This document shows positions 1-8,319 of a stretch of DNA of 64,000 nt, piece by piece. Numbering within the stretch: the first letter of the stretch is position 1; each line of letters begins with the position of its first letter. The translations under genes and the position numbers were made by a program. Source of the stretch: Aurantimonas aggregata (GTDB lineage Bacteria > Pseudomonadota > Alphaproteobacteria > Rhizobiales > Rhizobiaceae). The notes under the pieces were generated by a model. That model was not told the origin of the DNA, did not search any database, and saw only the letters and a list, made by a program, of their open reading frames with translations. Location of the stretch: contig NZ_JAAAMJ010000002.1 of the NCBI RefSeq assembly GCF_010500835.1, positions 248,001 through 312,000 of the forward strand, given 5' to 3'.

Positions 1-1623
1 ATCGTCTTCCGACGTGTCGGCCAGCCGCCCGGTACCACTCTCAGCGGGTTCCTCGCCGTCGTTGGCCGGACGCTCCCGGCGCATGTCGCTCGCTGCCGCG
101 AGGACAGTCGGCCGGAAGTCGCTCGTCGCGTCCGGGAGCCGCAGGGTCGTCGGGATCGGGGCGGCCGGCGCCGCAGGGCGCGTTGCCGGCATGCTGCGGA
201 CGATCGTGATGATGGCCCAGAGGACGGCAAGCCCGATGCCGGCGAGAAGACCGAGAACGGCCCCGACCATGACCACCGCGCGGCGCGACACGCTGGAGGG
301 CTCCAGCGGCGGCGTCGCCGAGGAGATCACGCGGACATTGGCGGTGTTCAGCATCTCCTGCTCGCCGGTCTCGCGCGCCCGGAGCAGGAACGCCTCGTAG
401 ACCGCCCGCGAGGCTTCGACCTCGCGCTCAAGTTCGCGCAGCTTGACGAAGGATCCGCTGGTGGCGACCTGCTTGGTCTTGAGCTCGTCGATCTGCTCGT
501 TGAGATCGCGATTGGTCTGCTCGGCGCGTGACAATTCGGTCTGCGCCGCGGCGACGATGCGGCTGACCTCCTGGCTGATCGCACTCCGGGCTGAATCCAG
601 CGCCTGCTCGCTGGCGAGCAGCTGCGGGTGCCGTGGGCCGAGCGTCACGGCGAGACTCGCCGTCTGCTGCGCCAGCTCGGAATAGGTGTTGCGCAGCCGG
701 CTCAGCGCCTCGGAGGTCAGCTCCTCCGGGAAAGAGCCCTCGACGACGGCGTCGACGCTGGCATTGGCCATCTGCTCGGCGCGGACACGCAGCGCGGTGA
801 TGTCGCTGCGCGAACGGGCCAGCTGGTCGTTCATGCGCAGGATGTAGTCGTCGTCGACCAGGCGGCCGCCGACGCCCACCAGCCCGTTAGCCGACTTGTA
901 TTCCTCGACCGCACGTTCGGCCTCAACGACCGACCGGCGCAGTTCCGCCAGCCGCGAGGACAGCGCGTCGCTGGCACGCCGCGCCGTCGAGGATTGTACC
1001 CGCCCGAGCTGGTCGATGAAGGTCTCGGCAACGCGGTTGACGAGTTGCGCCGACTTGTCCGGGTCCCAGGTCTCGACGCTCAGATTGAGGACGAAGCTCT
1101 TCGGATCACGTGTGACAGTGGTGGCTTGGCGAAAATTGGCGAGCGTCTGCAGGCGGCGGCGCGTGTTGATCGCCTCGGCGTTGCCGAACAGGCCATTGAA
1201 CCACGCCGTCACAGAACCAAAGGTCGATTCCGCCGTGCCGTTGAATTCAGGGTCGGACACGAGATCCGCGTCGTCGACCACGCGACCCAGCACGTCGTTG
1301 GAGTAGATCACCGCCATCTGGCTCTCGATCAGCGCCAGCGTGGCATCCGACGGCAGGCCGTTCGGCGTGACCTCGTTGGCGACGACCTTGATGTCGCGCG
1401 GGTCGGCCAGGATCTCGGTCGTCGCGGTGTATTCTTTCGGCGTTGATAGAGCCACGGCGACCGCGACAAGGATCCCGACGAGGGTGGTGAAGGCGATCAG
1501 CCATTTCGACGCCCAGACCGAGCGGATGATGTAGACCGGGTCGAGAAGCGTCGTCGGCGCAGGCGCTCTGCGATCGTAACGCGGAGCGTCGAGGGTCCCG
1601 GGCGTATTGGAATTCGAGAACAT
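1..1623 (-). CDS. Wzz/GumC/ExoP-type polysaccharide co-polymerase (3' end beyond window)
   Basis: This inner-membrane protein should control chain length and export of a surface polysaccharide. The ATG at 1623 opens a frame of 541 codons that runs off the left edge without a stop. It has a short cytoplasmic N-terminus, a membrane segment at about residues 41-59, a long periplasmic part rich in Glu, Gln, Arg and Ala as expected for Wzz coiled coils, and a second membrane segment at about 450-475. A Pro-rich then acidic linker follows. ExoP-type proteins carry a tyrosine autokinase (BY-kinase) domain after such a linker, so that domain probably lies outside the window; this part is inference. 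The neighbouring flippase, ligase and glycosyltransferases fit a Wzy-dependent pathway. A small dyad (1633-1648) lies just upstream of the start. Confidence 0.85.
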   Translation of the reverse strand, partial: MFSNSNTPGTLDAPRYDRRAPAPTTLLDPVYIIRSVWASKWLIAFTTLVGILVAVAVALSTPKEYTATTEILADPRDIKVVANEVTPNGLPSDATLALIESQMAVIYSNDVLGRVVDDADLVSDPEFNGTAESTFGSVTAWFNGLFGNAEAINTRRRLQTLANFRQATTVTRDPKSFVLNLSVETWDPDKSAQLVNRVAETFIDQLGRVQSSTARRASDALSSRLAELRRSVVEAERAVEEYKSANGLVGVGGRLVDDDYILRMNDQLARSRSDITALRVRAEQMANASVDAVVEGSFPEELTSEALSRLRNTYSELAQQTASLAVTLGPRHPQLLASEQALDSARSAISQEVSRIVAAAQTELSRAEQTNRDLNEQIDELKTKQVATSGSFVKLRELEREVEASRAVYEAFLLRARETGEQEMLNTANVRVISSATPPLEPSSVSRRAVVMVGAVLGLLAGIGLAVLWAIITIVRSMPATRPAAPAAPIPTTLRLPDATSDFRPTVLAAASDMRRERPANDGEEPAESGTGRLADTSEDD

Positions 1624-1721
1624 GGACTGCCACCGCTTCGCCAAGCGGCGTTAAGACAGCACCGCTCCCGAGATGTCAAAATCGCGCATTATGCTCAATA
1701 AACGGTTAAGGCGCGCATTCC

Positions 1722-2894
1722 TCAGCTGCCGCGCCTGAGGCGCTCGTCGAGCAGGCGCATCCAGCCCTTCGGCTCCATGTCGCGATCGAGCGGCAGGGGG
1801 CGGTCGGGCGCTCCGTCCGGCCGCGGCAGCACTGCCGGTATCCAGCTGTAGCGGTCGCTTATGCCCCAGATGATCACCGACTCCGGCGGTTTCCAGGCGA
1901 AGATCGCGTCGAGCAGGTCCGAGACCAGCCGGTGGGCCGTCGCGTCCTGGGCCTGCGGGTCGGCGGGGCTGTGCCAGTCGATGACGTCGAGTTCGGTGAC
2001 CAGCAGGCCGACGCCAAGCGCGTCGAGGTCGCGGTGGAAGCGTTCGAGGCCCGGCCTGTCGATCTCCCGGTCGGCGTAGAGATGCCCCTGCATCCCGACG
2101 CCGTGCACTTCGACCCCGCCATCCTGCAACTGCCGGACGATGGAGAGCATGACGTCACGGCGCGCATCGAAGCGCGGGCCGACGAATTCGAGGTCGTAGT
2201 CGTTGATCACCAGCCGCGTATCGGGATCGGCCCGCGCGGCCGCGGCGAAGGCGATCGGGATGTGCCGCGGCCCGAGCTTGCGCAGCCAGCCGGTGCGGCG
2301 CAGCGGCCCCTCCTGCTGCGGGTCGTTGGCGATCACCTCGTTGACGACGTCCCAGCCGACGAGCTTGCCGCGATAGCGGTCGGTGACCCGCTCGACATGC
2401 TCGATCAGCACGGCCTCGGCCTCGCTCGCATCGTCGATCGCCTCGACCCAAGCCGGCATCGCGTTCCACCAGACATGGCAGGTGCCGCGCGACTGCCTCC
2501 CATTCGCCAGGGCAAACTCCACCAGCCGGTCGGCGGGCTCGAAATTCCAGGCGTCGCGCGTCGGCCGTATCTGATCGAACTTCAGCTCGTTCATCGGCAT
2601 GATCAGGTCGCAATGGTCGAGAAACGCCTGGCGATAGGCGGGATCGGCGTCGATATACTCGGCCTGCACGGCCCCGCCGAGCGGCACGCGGCGCGGCATC
2701 ACCGCCGTGCCCTGCCCCCGCGCATCGCGATCGGCCGTGCCGGCGAGGATGAGCCCGGCGCCCGCCACCATGAAGGAACGCCGCGTTAAGGGTGCGGCCT
2801 TACTGGTGGGATGGGCGGCCGGCGGATATTCCGGCACAATCGCCGCACCGGCTGCGGCCCAGCGACGCGCGGCAAGACGCCGATGCGTGATCAT
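1722..2894 (-). CDS. Exported GH10 family endo-1,4-beta-xylanase-like glycoside hydrolase
   Basis: GH10 enzymes hydrolyse internal beta-1,4 linkages, classically in xylan, by a retaining mechanism. The predicted acid/base is Glu186 in WDVVNEVI and the nucleophile is Glu301 in LLVTELDV. The substrate-cleft motif HVWWNAMPAW is present and corresponds to the HTLVWH motif of the family. The N-terminus carries a twin-arginine export signal (TRRSFMVAGAG, arginines 38-39), so the enzyme should act in the periplasm or outside the cell. The ATG at 2894 leaves only 27 bases to the divergent flippase start. An in-frame GTG at 2837 would leave room for a promoter and still keep the Tat signal, so the start is uncertain. 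Its position inside a polysaccharide locus suggests it may cut the polymer made here; that is inference. Confidence 0.88.
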   Translation of the reverse strand: MITHRRLAARRWAAAGAAIVPEYPPAAHPTSKAAPLTRRSFMVAGAGLILAGTADRDARGQGTAVMPRRVPLGGAVQAEYIDADPAYRQAFLDHCDLIMPMNELKFDQIRPTRDAWNFEPADRLVEFALANGRQSRGTCHVWWNAMPAWVEAIDDASEAEAVLIEHVERVTDRYRGKLVGWDVVNEVIANDPQQEGPLRRTGWLRKLGPRHIPIAFAAAARADPDTRLVINDYDLEFVGPRFDARRDVMLSIVRQLQDGGVEVHGVGMQGHLYADREIDRPGLERFHRDLDALGVGLLVTELDVIDWHSPADPQAQDATAHRLVSDLLDAIFAWKPPESVIIWGISDRYSWIPAVLPRPDGAPDRPLPLDRDMEPKGWMRLLDERLRRGS

Positions 2895-2921
2895 CGAAGT
2901 GCCCTACTCCAGGAATCGTGA

Positions 2922-4229
2922 ATGGCGCCGATCGCAGTCTGGACGGGAAGGCTTAAGGGCAACCTAAACCTCGTGCGCGACTACGCCTCGCTGTTGTCCG
3001 GTTCGGCCGGGCGGCTGGTCCTGTCGCTCGCCTATTTCGTCTGCGTCGCCAATGCGCTGTCGGTCGGCGATTTCGGCCTGTTCGCCACGGCGTCGGCGAC
3101 CGGCATCGTCCTGTCGCGGATCGCCGGCTTCGGCTTCGTCTCGCCGCTCTACCGCGTGGCGACGGGACGGTCGCGGCTGATCGGCGCCTACACGGCCGGG
3201 CTGCTCGCGGCGTTCACCCTGTCGCTGCCGCTGGTCGCCATCGCCGCTGCCGGCTTCTATCTCGCCTTCTTCCAAGGCGAGATGAGCGTCGGCGCGTTCG
3301 CCGCGATCGTCACGGCGGAGGTGCTGTTCTGGCGCAGTCTCGAGATCGTCATCATCGTCAACAACGGCCTCGGCCGCTTCGCCCGCGGCGCGATCATCGT
3401 CATCGCCGGCTCGGCGATCCGGGCCGCGGCGGCCGTCGGCTTCCTGTTTCTCGCCAGCGGGTCGCTGGCGACATGGTCGCTCGCCTATCTCGGCGCCAAC
3501 GCGGTGGCAGCGGTCCTCGCCGTGCTGATCTACTATCCGCGCCAGCGCCTGCGCTTCCGACCGGACCTCTATCTGGCGCGCTGGCGCGACAGCGTTTCGG
3601 TGGCCGGCGCCGAGGTGATCTTCTATCTGCAGTCGGAACTCGACAAGCTGCTGGTCCTGTCGCTGGGCGGTCCGCAGGCGGCCGGCATCTACGCCATCCT
3701 GATGCGCCTGATCGACCTGACGGCGCTTCCGATCCGCTCCTTCAACACGATGATCGTGCAGCGGATGATGCGCAATCCGGCGCTGCTGAGCCGCTGGCCG
3801 GTGCGCTGGGGCGTCGAGGCCGGCGTCGCGATCGTCTCGATCGCCGGGCTGGCCGCCCTCGGCGGCTTCCTGCACGTGTTCCCGACGGCGCTCGGCGACA
3901 ACGTCTCCGATGCCGCGCCGCTGGTCCTCGTCGCCCTGACGGTGCCGGCGTTCCGCAACCTCATCGAATATGAGAGCGAATTGCTCTATGCCCGAGGCAA
4001 GACCACGCTGCGTGCCCTGATCCTGGCGATCATCGGCCTGATCAAGGCGGGCTTCCTGGTGATGCTGCTGCGCACGATGCCGACGACGGAGAGCTGGGTG
4101 ATCGGCCTCAACGGCCTGTTCTTCGCGCTGTGGATCGTCTCGGCGGCAGCGACCTACGCAGCGCTGGACTGGTCGCGCTCGCCGCGCCCGAGGCGCGCGG
4201 TCATGCCAGCCCCGCAGCCCGGCGAATGA
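2922..4229 (+). CDS. Oligosaccharide flippase family protein (Wzx-like)
   Basis: This is a 435-residue polytopic membrane protein with about a dozen hydrophobic segments spread along its length, as in Wzx/RfbX and MurJ-related flippases. Such proteins move undecaprenyl-diphosphate-linked oligosaccharide units across the inner membrane. The sequence shows alternating hydrophobic stretches with short charged loops, for example the loop YYPRQRLRFRPDLYLARWRD near residue 205. Family assignment rests on topology, length and context, not on a signature residue. It is divergent from the GH10 gene, and its last 29 bases overlap the 3' end of the convergent DUF6492 gene. A GTG at 2973 is an alternative start. 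Confidence 0.75.
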   Translation: MAPIAVWTGRLKGNLNLVRDYASLLSGSAGRLVLSLAYFVCVANALSVGDFGLFATASATGIVLSRIAGFGFVSPLYRVATGRSRLIGAYTAGLLAAFTLSLPLVAIAAAGFYLAFFQGEMSVGAFAAIVTAEVLFWRSLEIVIIVNNGLGRFARGAIIVIAGSAIRAAAAVGFLFLASGSLATWSLAYLGANAVAAVLAVLIYYPRQRLRFRPDLYLARWRDSVSVAGAEVIFYLQSELDKLLVLSLGGPQAAGIYAILMRLIDLTALPIRSFNTMIVQRMMRNPALLSRWPVRWGVEAGVAIVSIAGLAALGGFLHVFPTALGDNVSDAAPLVLVALTVPAFRNLIEYESELLYARGKTTLRALILAIIGLIKAGFLVMLLRTMPTTESWVIGLNGLFFALWIVSAAATYAALDWSRSPRPRRAVMPAPQPGE

Positions 4230-5100
4230 GTGCGGGATCGGTGCCGGTAAAGGACTGGATGCCGGCCGCAACCTGATGCGGGGCGAGGTCGGCGGCAAAA
4301 TCCGTTAGCGCCTCCGCTCCCATCGCCGCGCCCGTCCAGTACATGTGGCAGAGATTGCCGTCGCCCGGCAGGTGCCGGTCCGGCCGCGCTTCCAGCTCGT
4401 CGACGAAACGGCCGTAGAGCGTGCATTCGGACAGGGCGCGGGTGCCGGCCAACGCCGACCCCCAGGAGCGGCCGGTCCGGCTCTCGATGCGGTCGAGCAT
4501 CTCGCGCACCGTGTCGCTGCGCCAGGCGATCAGCGTGGCGATGTAGGCGGTGTCGGTCTCCTGCGGATCCTCGATGCCGAGCAACTGACCGGCCTTGCGC
4601 GACCATTTGCGATGCTCCTCGCGGGCGCCCGGTTCGAGGCCGCCTAGAGCGCCGGGATGGCGATAGAACCGCACTTTCTCGCCCTCGTGGAACCAGGCGA
4701 CATCGAACTGGCGCAGGAACACCACGTCGGAATCGACCGACACCATCACCGTCTCGTCGAGCGCGGCGGCCATGGCGATGCGGCGCAGCTGCTGCACGTG
4801 CCATCCGCGCAAGGGTGGGCCCTTCGGCGAAAGCCAGAAGCGCCGTCGGCCGAGCGACAGCGGATCGGGAAAGGGGCGCAGCCAACCGGGCAGCAGGTCG
4901 CGCTCGTCGACGATCTCGCGACGCAGCCCGGCAAGGCTGCGGAACAGCGCCACATCACGCGATTCAACCAGGATGAGATGGCGCGTATGGCCCGTAACCC
5001 GGCGATCGATGCTCTCGCAGAGCAATCGACACCGCTCGAGGTCGCCGCGATAGCTCGAGGTTATGATCGCTGTCTGCAAGCTTCCTCCGACATCACCCAC
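4201..5100 (-). CDS. DUF6492 family protein (probable glycosyltransferase-like)
   Basis: This 299-residue soluble protein resembles the DUF6492 group found in polysaccharide loci of alphaproteobacteria. The N-terminal part (IITSSYRGDLERCRLL, about residues 12-27) and the VSVDSDVVFLRQFD stretch near residue 120 look like the nucleotide-sugar and DxD region of a GT-A glycosyltransferase. No function is established that I know of. The first codon is GTG at 5100. A TTG at 5079 follows a strong GGAGGA with rather short spacing and is an alternative. The gene follows the WecG-type gene by 9 bases, so the two are probably one transcript with the GT4 gene upstream. Its 3' end overlaps the convergent flippase gene. 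Confidence 0.65.
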   Translation of the reverse strand: MGDVGGSLQTAIITSSYRGDLERCRLLCESIDRRVTGHTRHLILVESRDVALFRSLAGLRREIVDERDLLPGWLRPFPDPLSLGRRRFWLSPKGPPLRGWHVQQLRRIAMAAALDETVMVSVDSDVVFLRQFDVAWFHEGEKVRFYRHPGALGGLEPGAREEHRKWSRKAGQLLGIEDPQETDTAYIATLIAWRSDTVREMLDRIESRTGRSWGSALAGTRALSECTLYGRFVDELEARPDRHLPGDGNLCHMYWTGAAMGAEALTDFAADLAPHQVAAGIQSFTGTDPALIRRAAGLA

Positions 5101-5109
5101 CGGCTGACG

Positions 5110-5901
5110 TCACGTCGCGGTTTTGTTGCGCCGCAACCTATCTTGCAGGATCTCCAGCAGAAAGAGCGGATTGCCGAGAATATAGCGGCGCCAGAGCCGA
5201 CCGGGCTCGAGCGCCAGCCGCCAGAGCCATTCGAGCCGCAGGGCGCGGACGGCGCGGGGCGCGCGCGCGACATCGCCGGCGAGGAAGTCGAACAGCGCGC
5301 CGACGCCGACGAAGAGCCGTCCGTGCCGGGCATCGAGATGGTCGGCGATGAACAGCTCCTGTGCCGGCACGCCCATCGCGACGAGCACGATATCGGCGCG
5401 CACGGCCGTCAGCTTCGCCAGCACCGGCGCGCGGTCCTCGCCGAAATAGCCGTCAACGACCGGGATGTAGACATGCGCCGGAATGCTGGCGGCCAGCCGC
5501 GCCGCCGCCGCTTCCGCGACGCCCGGGGCACCGCCGACCAGCGCCACGCGCAGGGGATCGCCGAGCCCGGCAAGAAGCCGCGGCACGAAATCCGTGCCGT
5601 TGAGGTTTTCGCGGAACGGTGCGCCGTGGAGAATCCGCCCGGCGATATCGACCCCGATCCCGTCGGGCAGGACCTGGAACTGCGCCAGCGCGTGCCGGTA
5701 GCGCGGGTCGCGGCGGACGAGATTGACACAATGGGCATTGAGGAAGGCGAGGCGCGTCGTCTGCCCGGCAGCGAGCGAGGCGCCGAGCGCCGCGATGACC
5801 GCGCCGGCCGTGACGTCGGCGACCGCGACGCCGGCGATCATTCGAACCGGCATCGCCTGCGGCAGCGGGACCGCCGAGCGCGGCGGGGTCATCGCGGTCA
5901 T
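5110..5901 (-). CDS. WecG/TagA/CpsF family glycosyltransferase
   Basis: Enzymes of this family (GT26) transfer an N-acetylmannosamine-type, N-acetylmannosaminuronic acid or glucose residue onto a lipid-linked acceptor during teichoic acid, enterobacterial common antigen or exopolysaccharide synthesis. The family pattern is clear: LNAHCVNL, then LPDGIGVDIAGR with the conserved Asp-Gly, a VALVGGAPGVAEAAA nucleotide-binding stretch, and the membrane-associating C-terminal appendage RLALEPGRLWRRYILGNPLFL read as RLxxEPxRLxRRYxxxNPxF. The ATG at 5901 overlaps the stop of the upstream GT4 gene as ATGA, implying translational coupling. This gives 263 residues, near the family norm. The donor sugar cannot be read from the sequence. 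Confidence 0.9.
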   Translation of the reverse strand: MTAMTPPRSAVPLPQAMPVRMIAGVAVADVTAGAVIAALGASLAAGQTTRLAFLNAHCVNLVRRDPRYRHALAQFQVLPDGIGVDIAGRILHGAPFRENLNGTDFVPRLLAGLGDPLRVALVGGAPGVAEAAAARLAASIPAHVYIPVVDGYFGEDRAPVLAKLTAVRADIVLVAMGVPAQELFIADHLDARHGRLFVGVGALFDFLAGDVARAPRAVRALRLEWLWRLALEPGRLWRRYILGNPLFLLEILQDRLRRNKTAT

Positions 5902-7133
5902 GGTTGGTGCCCGGCCAGGGCAGGCTCGTCCAGTGCCCCCATCTCGGGCATCCGGCGCCCGAGGGCGAGCTCGCGGGCAAACAGTTCGAGCCCGGCCGCG
6001 ATGCCGCAATCCAGTTCCGAACGCTGCGACGCGGCGAAGGCGCTGCCGTCGAGCCGGATATCGGCGCCTTGCCGCTCAGCTGCGACGCGGGCAGCGAGCA
6101 ATGCCGCAAATCTCGCCGGATCGTCGGCGACGTCGGCATTCTTGGGCAGCGTCGCGACGCCGCGCAGCGCCTGCGACGTCGCGACGGCCGGCATGCCCTC
6201 CTCGAACGCCTCGATGGTCTTCAACTGCACCCCGGTGCCGCCCCTGGTAGCCAGCGCCAGCACCCGCGAGCCGCGAACGAAGCGCTGCGCGTCGTCCACC
6301 CGGCCGAGAAATGCGACATTCGTCGGGGTCAGCGGCGGCGGCCCGTCGAGCCGGCCCGCGATGGCGACCGTGAGGTCCGGCGGCAGGCGCGGCACCACCT
6401 CGCCGAGAAACCAGTCGAGGCCGACGCGGTTCGGCGCCCAGCTCCAGGTGCCGATCAGCCCGATATCGTGATCGCGGTGGCCGTCATCGGCGGTCTGCCT
6501 GCGACCGACGGTCAGGGCCAGCGGCAGGCATTTCGGGTGGCCGGCAAGGCCGAGGCCGGCGCCGTCCTCGACGCTCAGCGTGTGCACGACGGCGGCTTCG
6601 CGGCAGAGCCGCTGCTCGGCGCGCTTCAGCAGGGCGGCCTCGCGGCGATAGAGCAGGTGCGTTGCCCGGCTGCCGGCGTTGGCGGCGTTCTCCTCCGCCG
6701 AGCGGTGCTCGACATTGTGGGCGATGAAGATCGCCGGAAACTGCGTCAGGAACGGATAGGCGGTCGGCATCTGCAACGAGTTGAGTATCAGCCCCTCTAC
6801 AGGCCCCGCCTCAACCAGCCGGACGAGCAGCGCGCGCCGCGACAGGCCCGCGAGCTTGGCGGCCGTCACCGGCAGTCCCCTCGCCAGGGCTCCGGCGAGC
6901 CACAGCGCCTTCTGCGCCCGGCCCGCGCCGGCATTTTCCAGCACGATGTCGCCGAGGCAGATCCCGTCGCCACGGGTGTCGGCCGGCCCCTCGGCGTCAC
7001 GCCGGCGGAACCCCGCAAAGCTCAGCCGGACGCCCTGGCGCGCATAGGCAGCGATGATCGCCTGGTTGGCGATCTCGAACCCGGTCGTCGGGTTCTCCGT
7101 CGGCAGCAGCGATGAAACGAACAGAAGATGCAC
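5898..7133 (-). CDS. GT4-type glycosyltransferase
   Basis: This is a retaining GT-B glycosyltransferase. The N-terminal half opens HLLFVSSLLPTENPTTGFE, typical of the acceptor domain. The C-terminal half has FLGRVDD and the EAFEEGMPAVAT donor-binding motif, equivalent to the E-x7-E motif of GT4 enzymes. No ATG lies close to the domain start. The reading frame extends upstream to 7604, but that stretch overlaps the divergent GT2 gene and has no glycosyltransferase sequence. I place the start at GTG 7133, just before HLLFV, giving 411 residues; this is a judgement. The stop overlaps the WecG-type start by ATGA. The product should extend the repeat unit of the local polysaccharide. Confidence 0.78.
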   Translation of the reverse strand: MHLLFVSSLLPTENPTTGFEIANQAIIAAYARQGVRLSFAGFRRRDAEGPADTRGDGICLGDIVLENAGAGRAQKALWLAGALARGLPVTAAKLAGLSRRALLVRLVEAGPVEGLILNSLQMPTAYPFLTQFPAIFIAHNVEHRSAEENAANAGSRATHLLYRREAALLKRAEQRLCREAAVVHTLSVEDGAGLGLAGHPKCLPLALTVGRRQTADDGHRDHDIGLIGTWSWAPNRVGLDWFLGEVVPRLPPDLTVAIAGRLDGPPPLTPTNVAFLGRVDDAQRFVRGSRVLALATRGGTGVQLKTIEAFEEGMPAVATSQALRGVATLPKNADVADDPARFAALLAARVAAERQGADIRLDGSAFAASQRSELDCGIAAGLELFARELALGRRMPEMGALDEPALAGHQP

Positions 7134-7239
7134 AGGTCCAGCCGCCCGGTTCGCCTCAGATGAGGTTACTATCGCAGCCCGAGATTGCCATCGCCCTAAT
7201 CCGGTCCCGCAAATACCGGCAAAGTGATTGTCAGGCCGT

Positions 7240-7267
7240 CCCCATCGTCGCAGCAGCGACGATGGGG
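7240..7267. repeat. Perfect 12-bp inverted repeat in a divergent promoter region
   Basis: Bases 7240-7251 (CCCCATCGTCGC) and 7256-7267 are exact reverse complements separated by the 4-base spacer AGCA. It lies between the minus-strand GT4 gene and the plus-strand GT2 gene. There is no T-run on either side, so an intrinsic terminator is unlikely. A regulator-binding dyad or a 5' untranslated hairpin fits better. If the GT2 gene started at ATG 7279 this hairpin would sit directly on its ribosome-binding site. Confidence 0.6.
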
Positions 7268-7338
7268 ACCTCGAGGCGATGGTTTCTTCACCTTCTTCTG
7301 TTGTTGATCGGGGACGATCGTCCACCAGCGGTGCCCGA

Positions 7339-8319
7339 ATGCCAGAAGCCGTCAGCATCGAACGCGTGTCCCCCGGCCTCGCCGGCGATGCCATTGACCT
7401 GGTGGTGACGCTGCCGACCTTCCGGCGGCCGGAGCATCTCCTGCGCACGCTCCAGTCGCTGCAGGCGCAGACCACGTCGCAGCGCTTCGCGGTCATCGTC
7501 ATCGAGAACGACGCCGAGGGCGGCGCCGGGCGGCTCGCCGCCGATCCGCTGTTCGCCGAAGGCGCGATCGCCGGACTGGTCATCACCGCCCATGCGCGCG
7601 GCAATTGCTCGGCCTACAATGCCGGCTGGTCGACCGCCCTCGAACGGTTCCCGTCGATGCGCTACCTCGCCGTCATCGACGACGACGAGATCGCCGGCCC
7701 GGACTGGCTGGAGCGGCTGGTCGAGACGGCAGAGGCGCTGCCGGCCGATATCGTCGGCGGCCCGCAAGTGCCGGTCTTCGAGACGGCGGCCGGCCGCGGG
7801 CTTCTCCGGCACCCGGTGTTCGTCCCGCATTATGCCGTGACCGGTCGGGTGCCGATCCTCTACTCGTCCGGCAACGTGCTGATCCGCCGCGAGGTGCTGG
7901 AAACGATGGGCGCGCCCTTCCTCGATACCGCCTTCAACTTCATCGGCGGCGGTGACAGCGACTTCTATTCGCGCTGCCGCGAGCGTGGCTTCAGCTTCGG
8001 CTGGTGCGCCGAGGCGCCGGTCCACGAAACGACGCCGCCGCGCCGGATGGAGTTTTCCTGGCTCAATGCCCGCGGCCTTCGCAACGGCGCATTGTCGTCG
8101 ATCATCGAGCGCCGCCGCCAAACTGGCCGCCGCGGCAGCCTGCGGCGCCTAGCCAAGAGCGCCGCGCTGCTGGCTGCCTCGCCCTTCCGCTCGGCGGCGC
8201 TTGCGGCGCGCACAGGTTCGGCCGTCGCCGGCCTCTATCCGATGCAGGTGGCGGTCGGCCGCCTGCTCGCCGAATTCGGGATCGTCAATGAGCAATATCG
8301 CCGTCCCGACCAGAACTGA
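7339..8319 (+). CDS. GT2 family glycosyltransferase
   Basis: This is an inverting GT-A fold glycosyltransferase. The sequence shows the opening DLVVTLPTFRRPEHLLRTLQ, the UDP-sugar-binding region VIVIENDAEG, the metal-binding VIDDDEIAGPDWL motif, and a later FIGGGDSDFYSR stretch corresponding to the catalytic ED region. Hydrophobic residues near the C-terminus may give membrane contact. I chose ATG 7339, 20 residues before the domain. ATG 7279 is possible and has a GAGG just upstream, but it lies close behind a strong dyad (7240-7267). The gene overlaps the ligase gene by 32 bases, so the two are almost certainly co-transcribed. Sugar donor and acceptor are unknown. Confidence 0.85.
   Translation: MPEAVSIERVSPGLAGDAIDLVVTLPTFRRPEHLLRTLQSLQAQTTSQRFAVIVIENDAEGGAGRLAADPLFAEGAIAGLVITAHARGNCSAYNAGWSTALERFPSMRYLAVIDDDEIAGPDWLERLVETAEALPADIVGGPQVPVFETAAGRGLLRHPVFVPHYAVTGRVPILYSSGNVLIRREVLETMGAPFLDTAFNFIGGGDSDFYSRCRERGFSFGWCAEAPVHETTPPRRMEFSWLNARGLRNGALSSIIERRRQTGRRGSLRRLAKSAALLAASPFRSAALAARTGSAVAGLYPMQVAVGRLLAEFGIVNEQYRRPDQN

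Noticed and set aside
2964-4298. A 444-codon open frame antisense to the flippase gene
   Set aside because: It is Arg-, Asp- and Gln-rich with low complexity, typical of antisense frames in GC-rich DNA, whereas the plus-strand frame encodes a coherent membrane protein.
7134-7604. N-terminal extension of the GT4 protein up to 7604
   Set aside because: It overlaps the GT2 gene on the other strand and is Ser/Arg-rich without domain resemblance; GTG 7133 gives a normal start.
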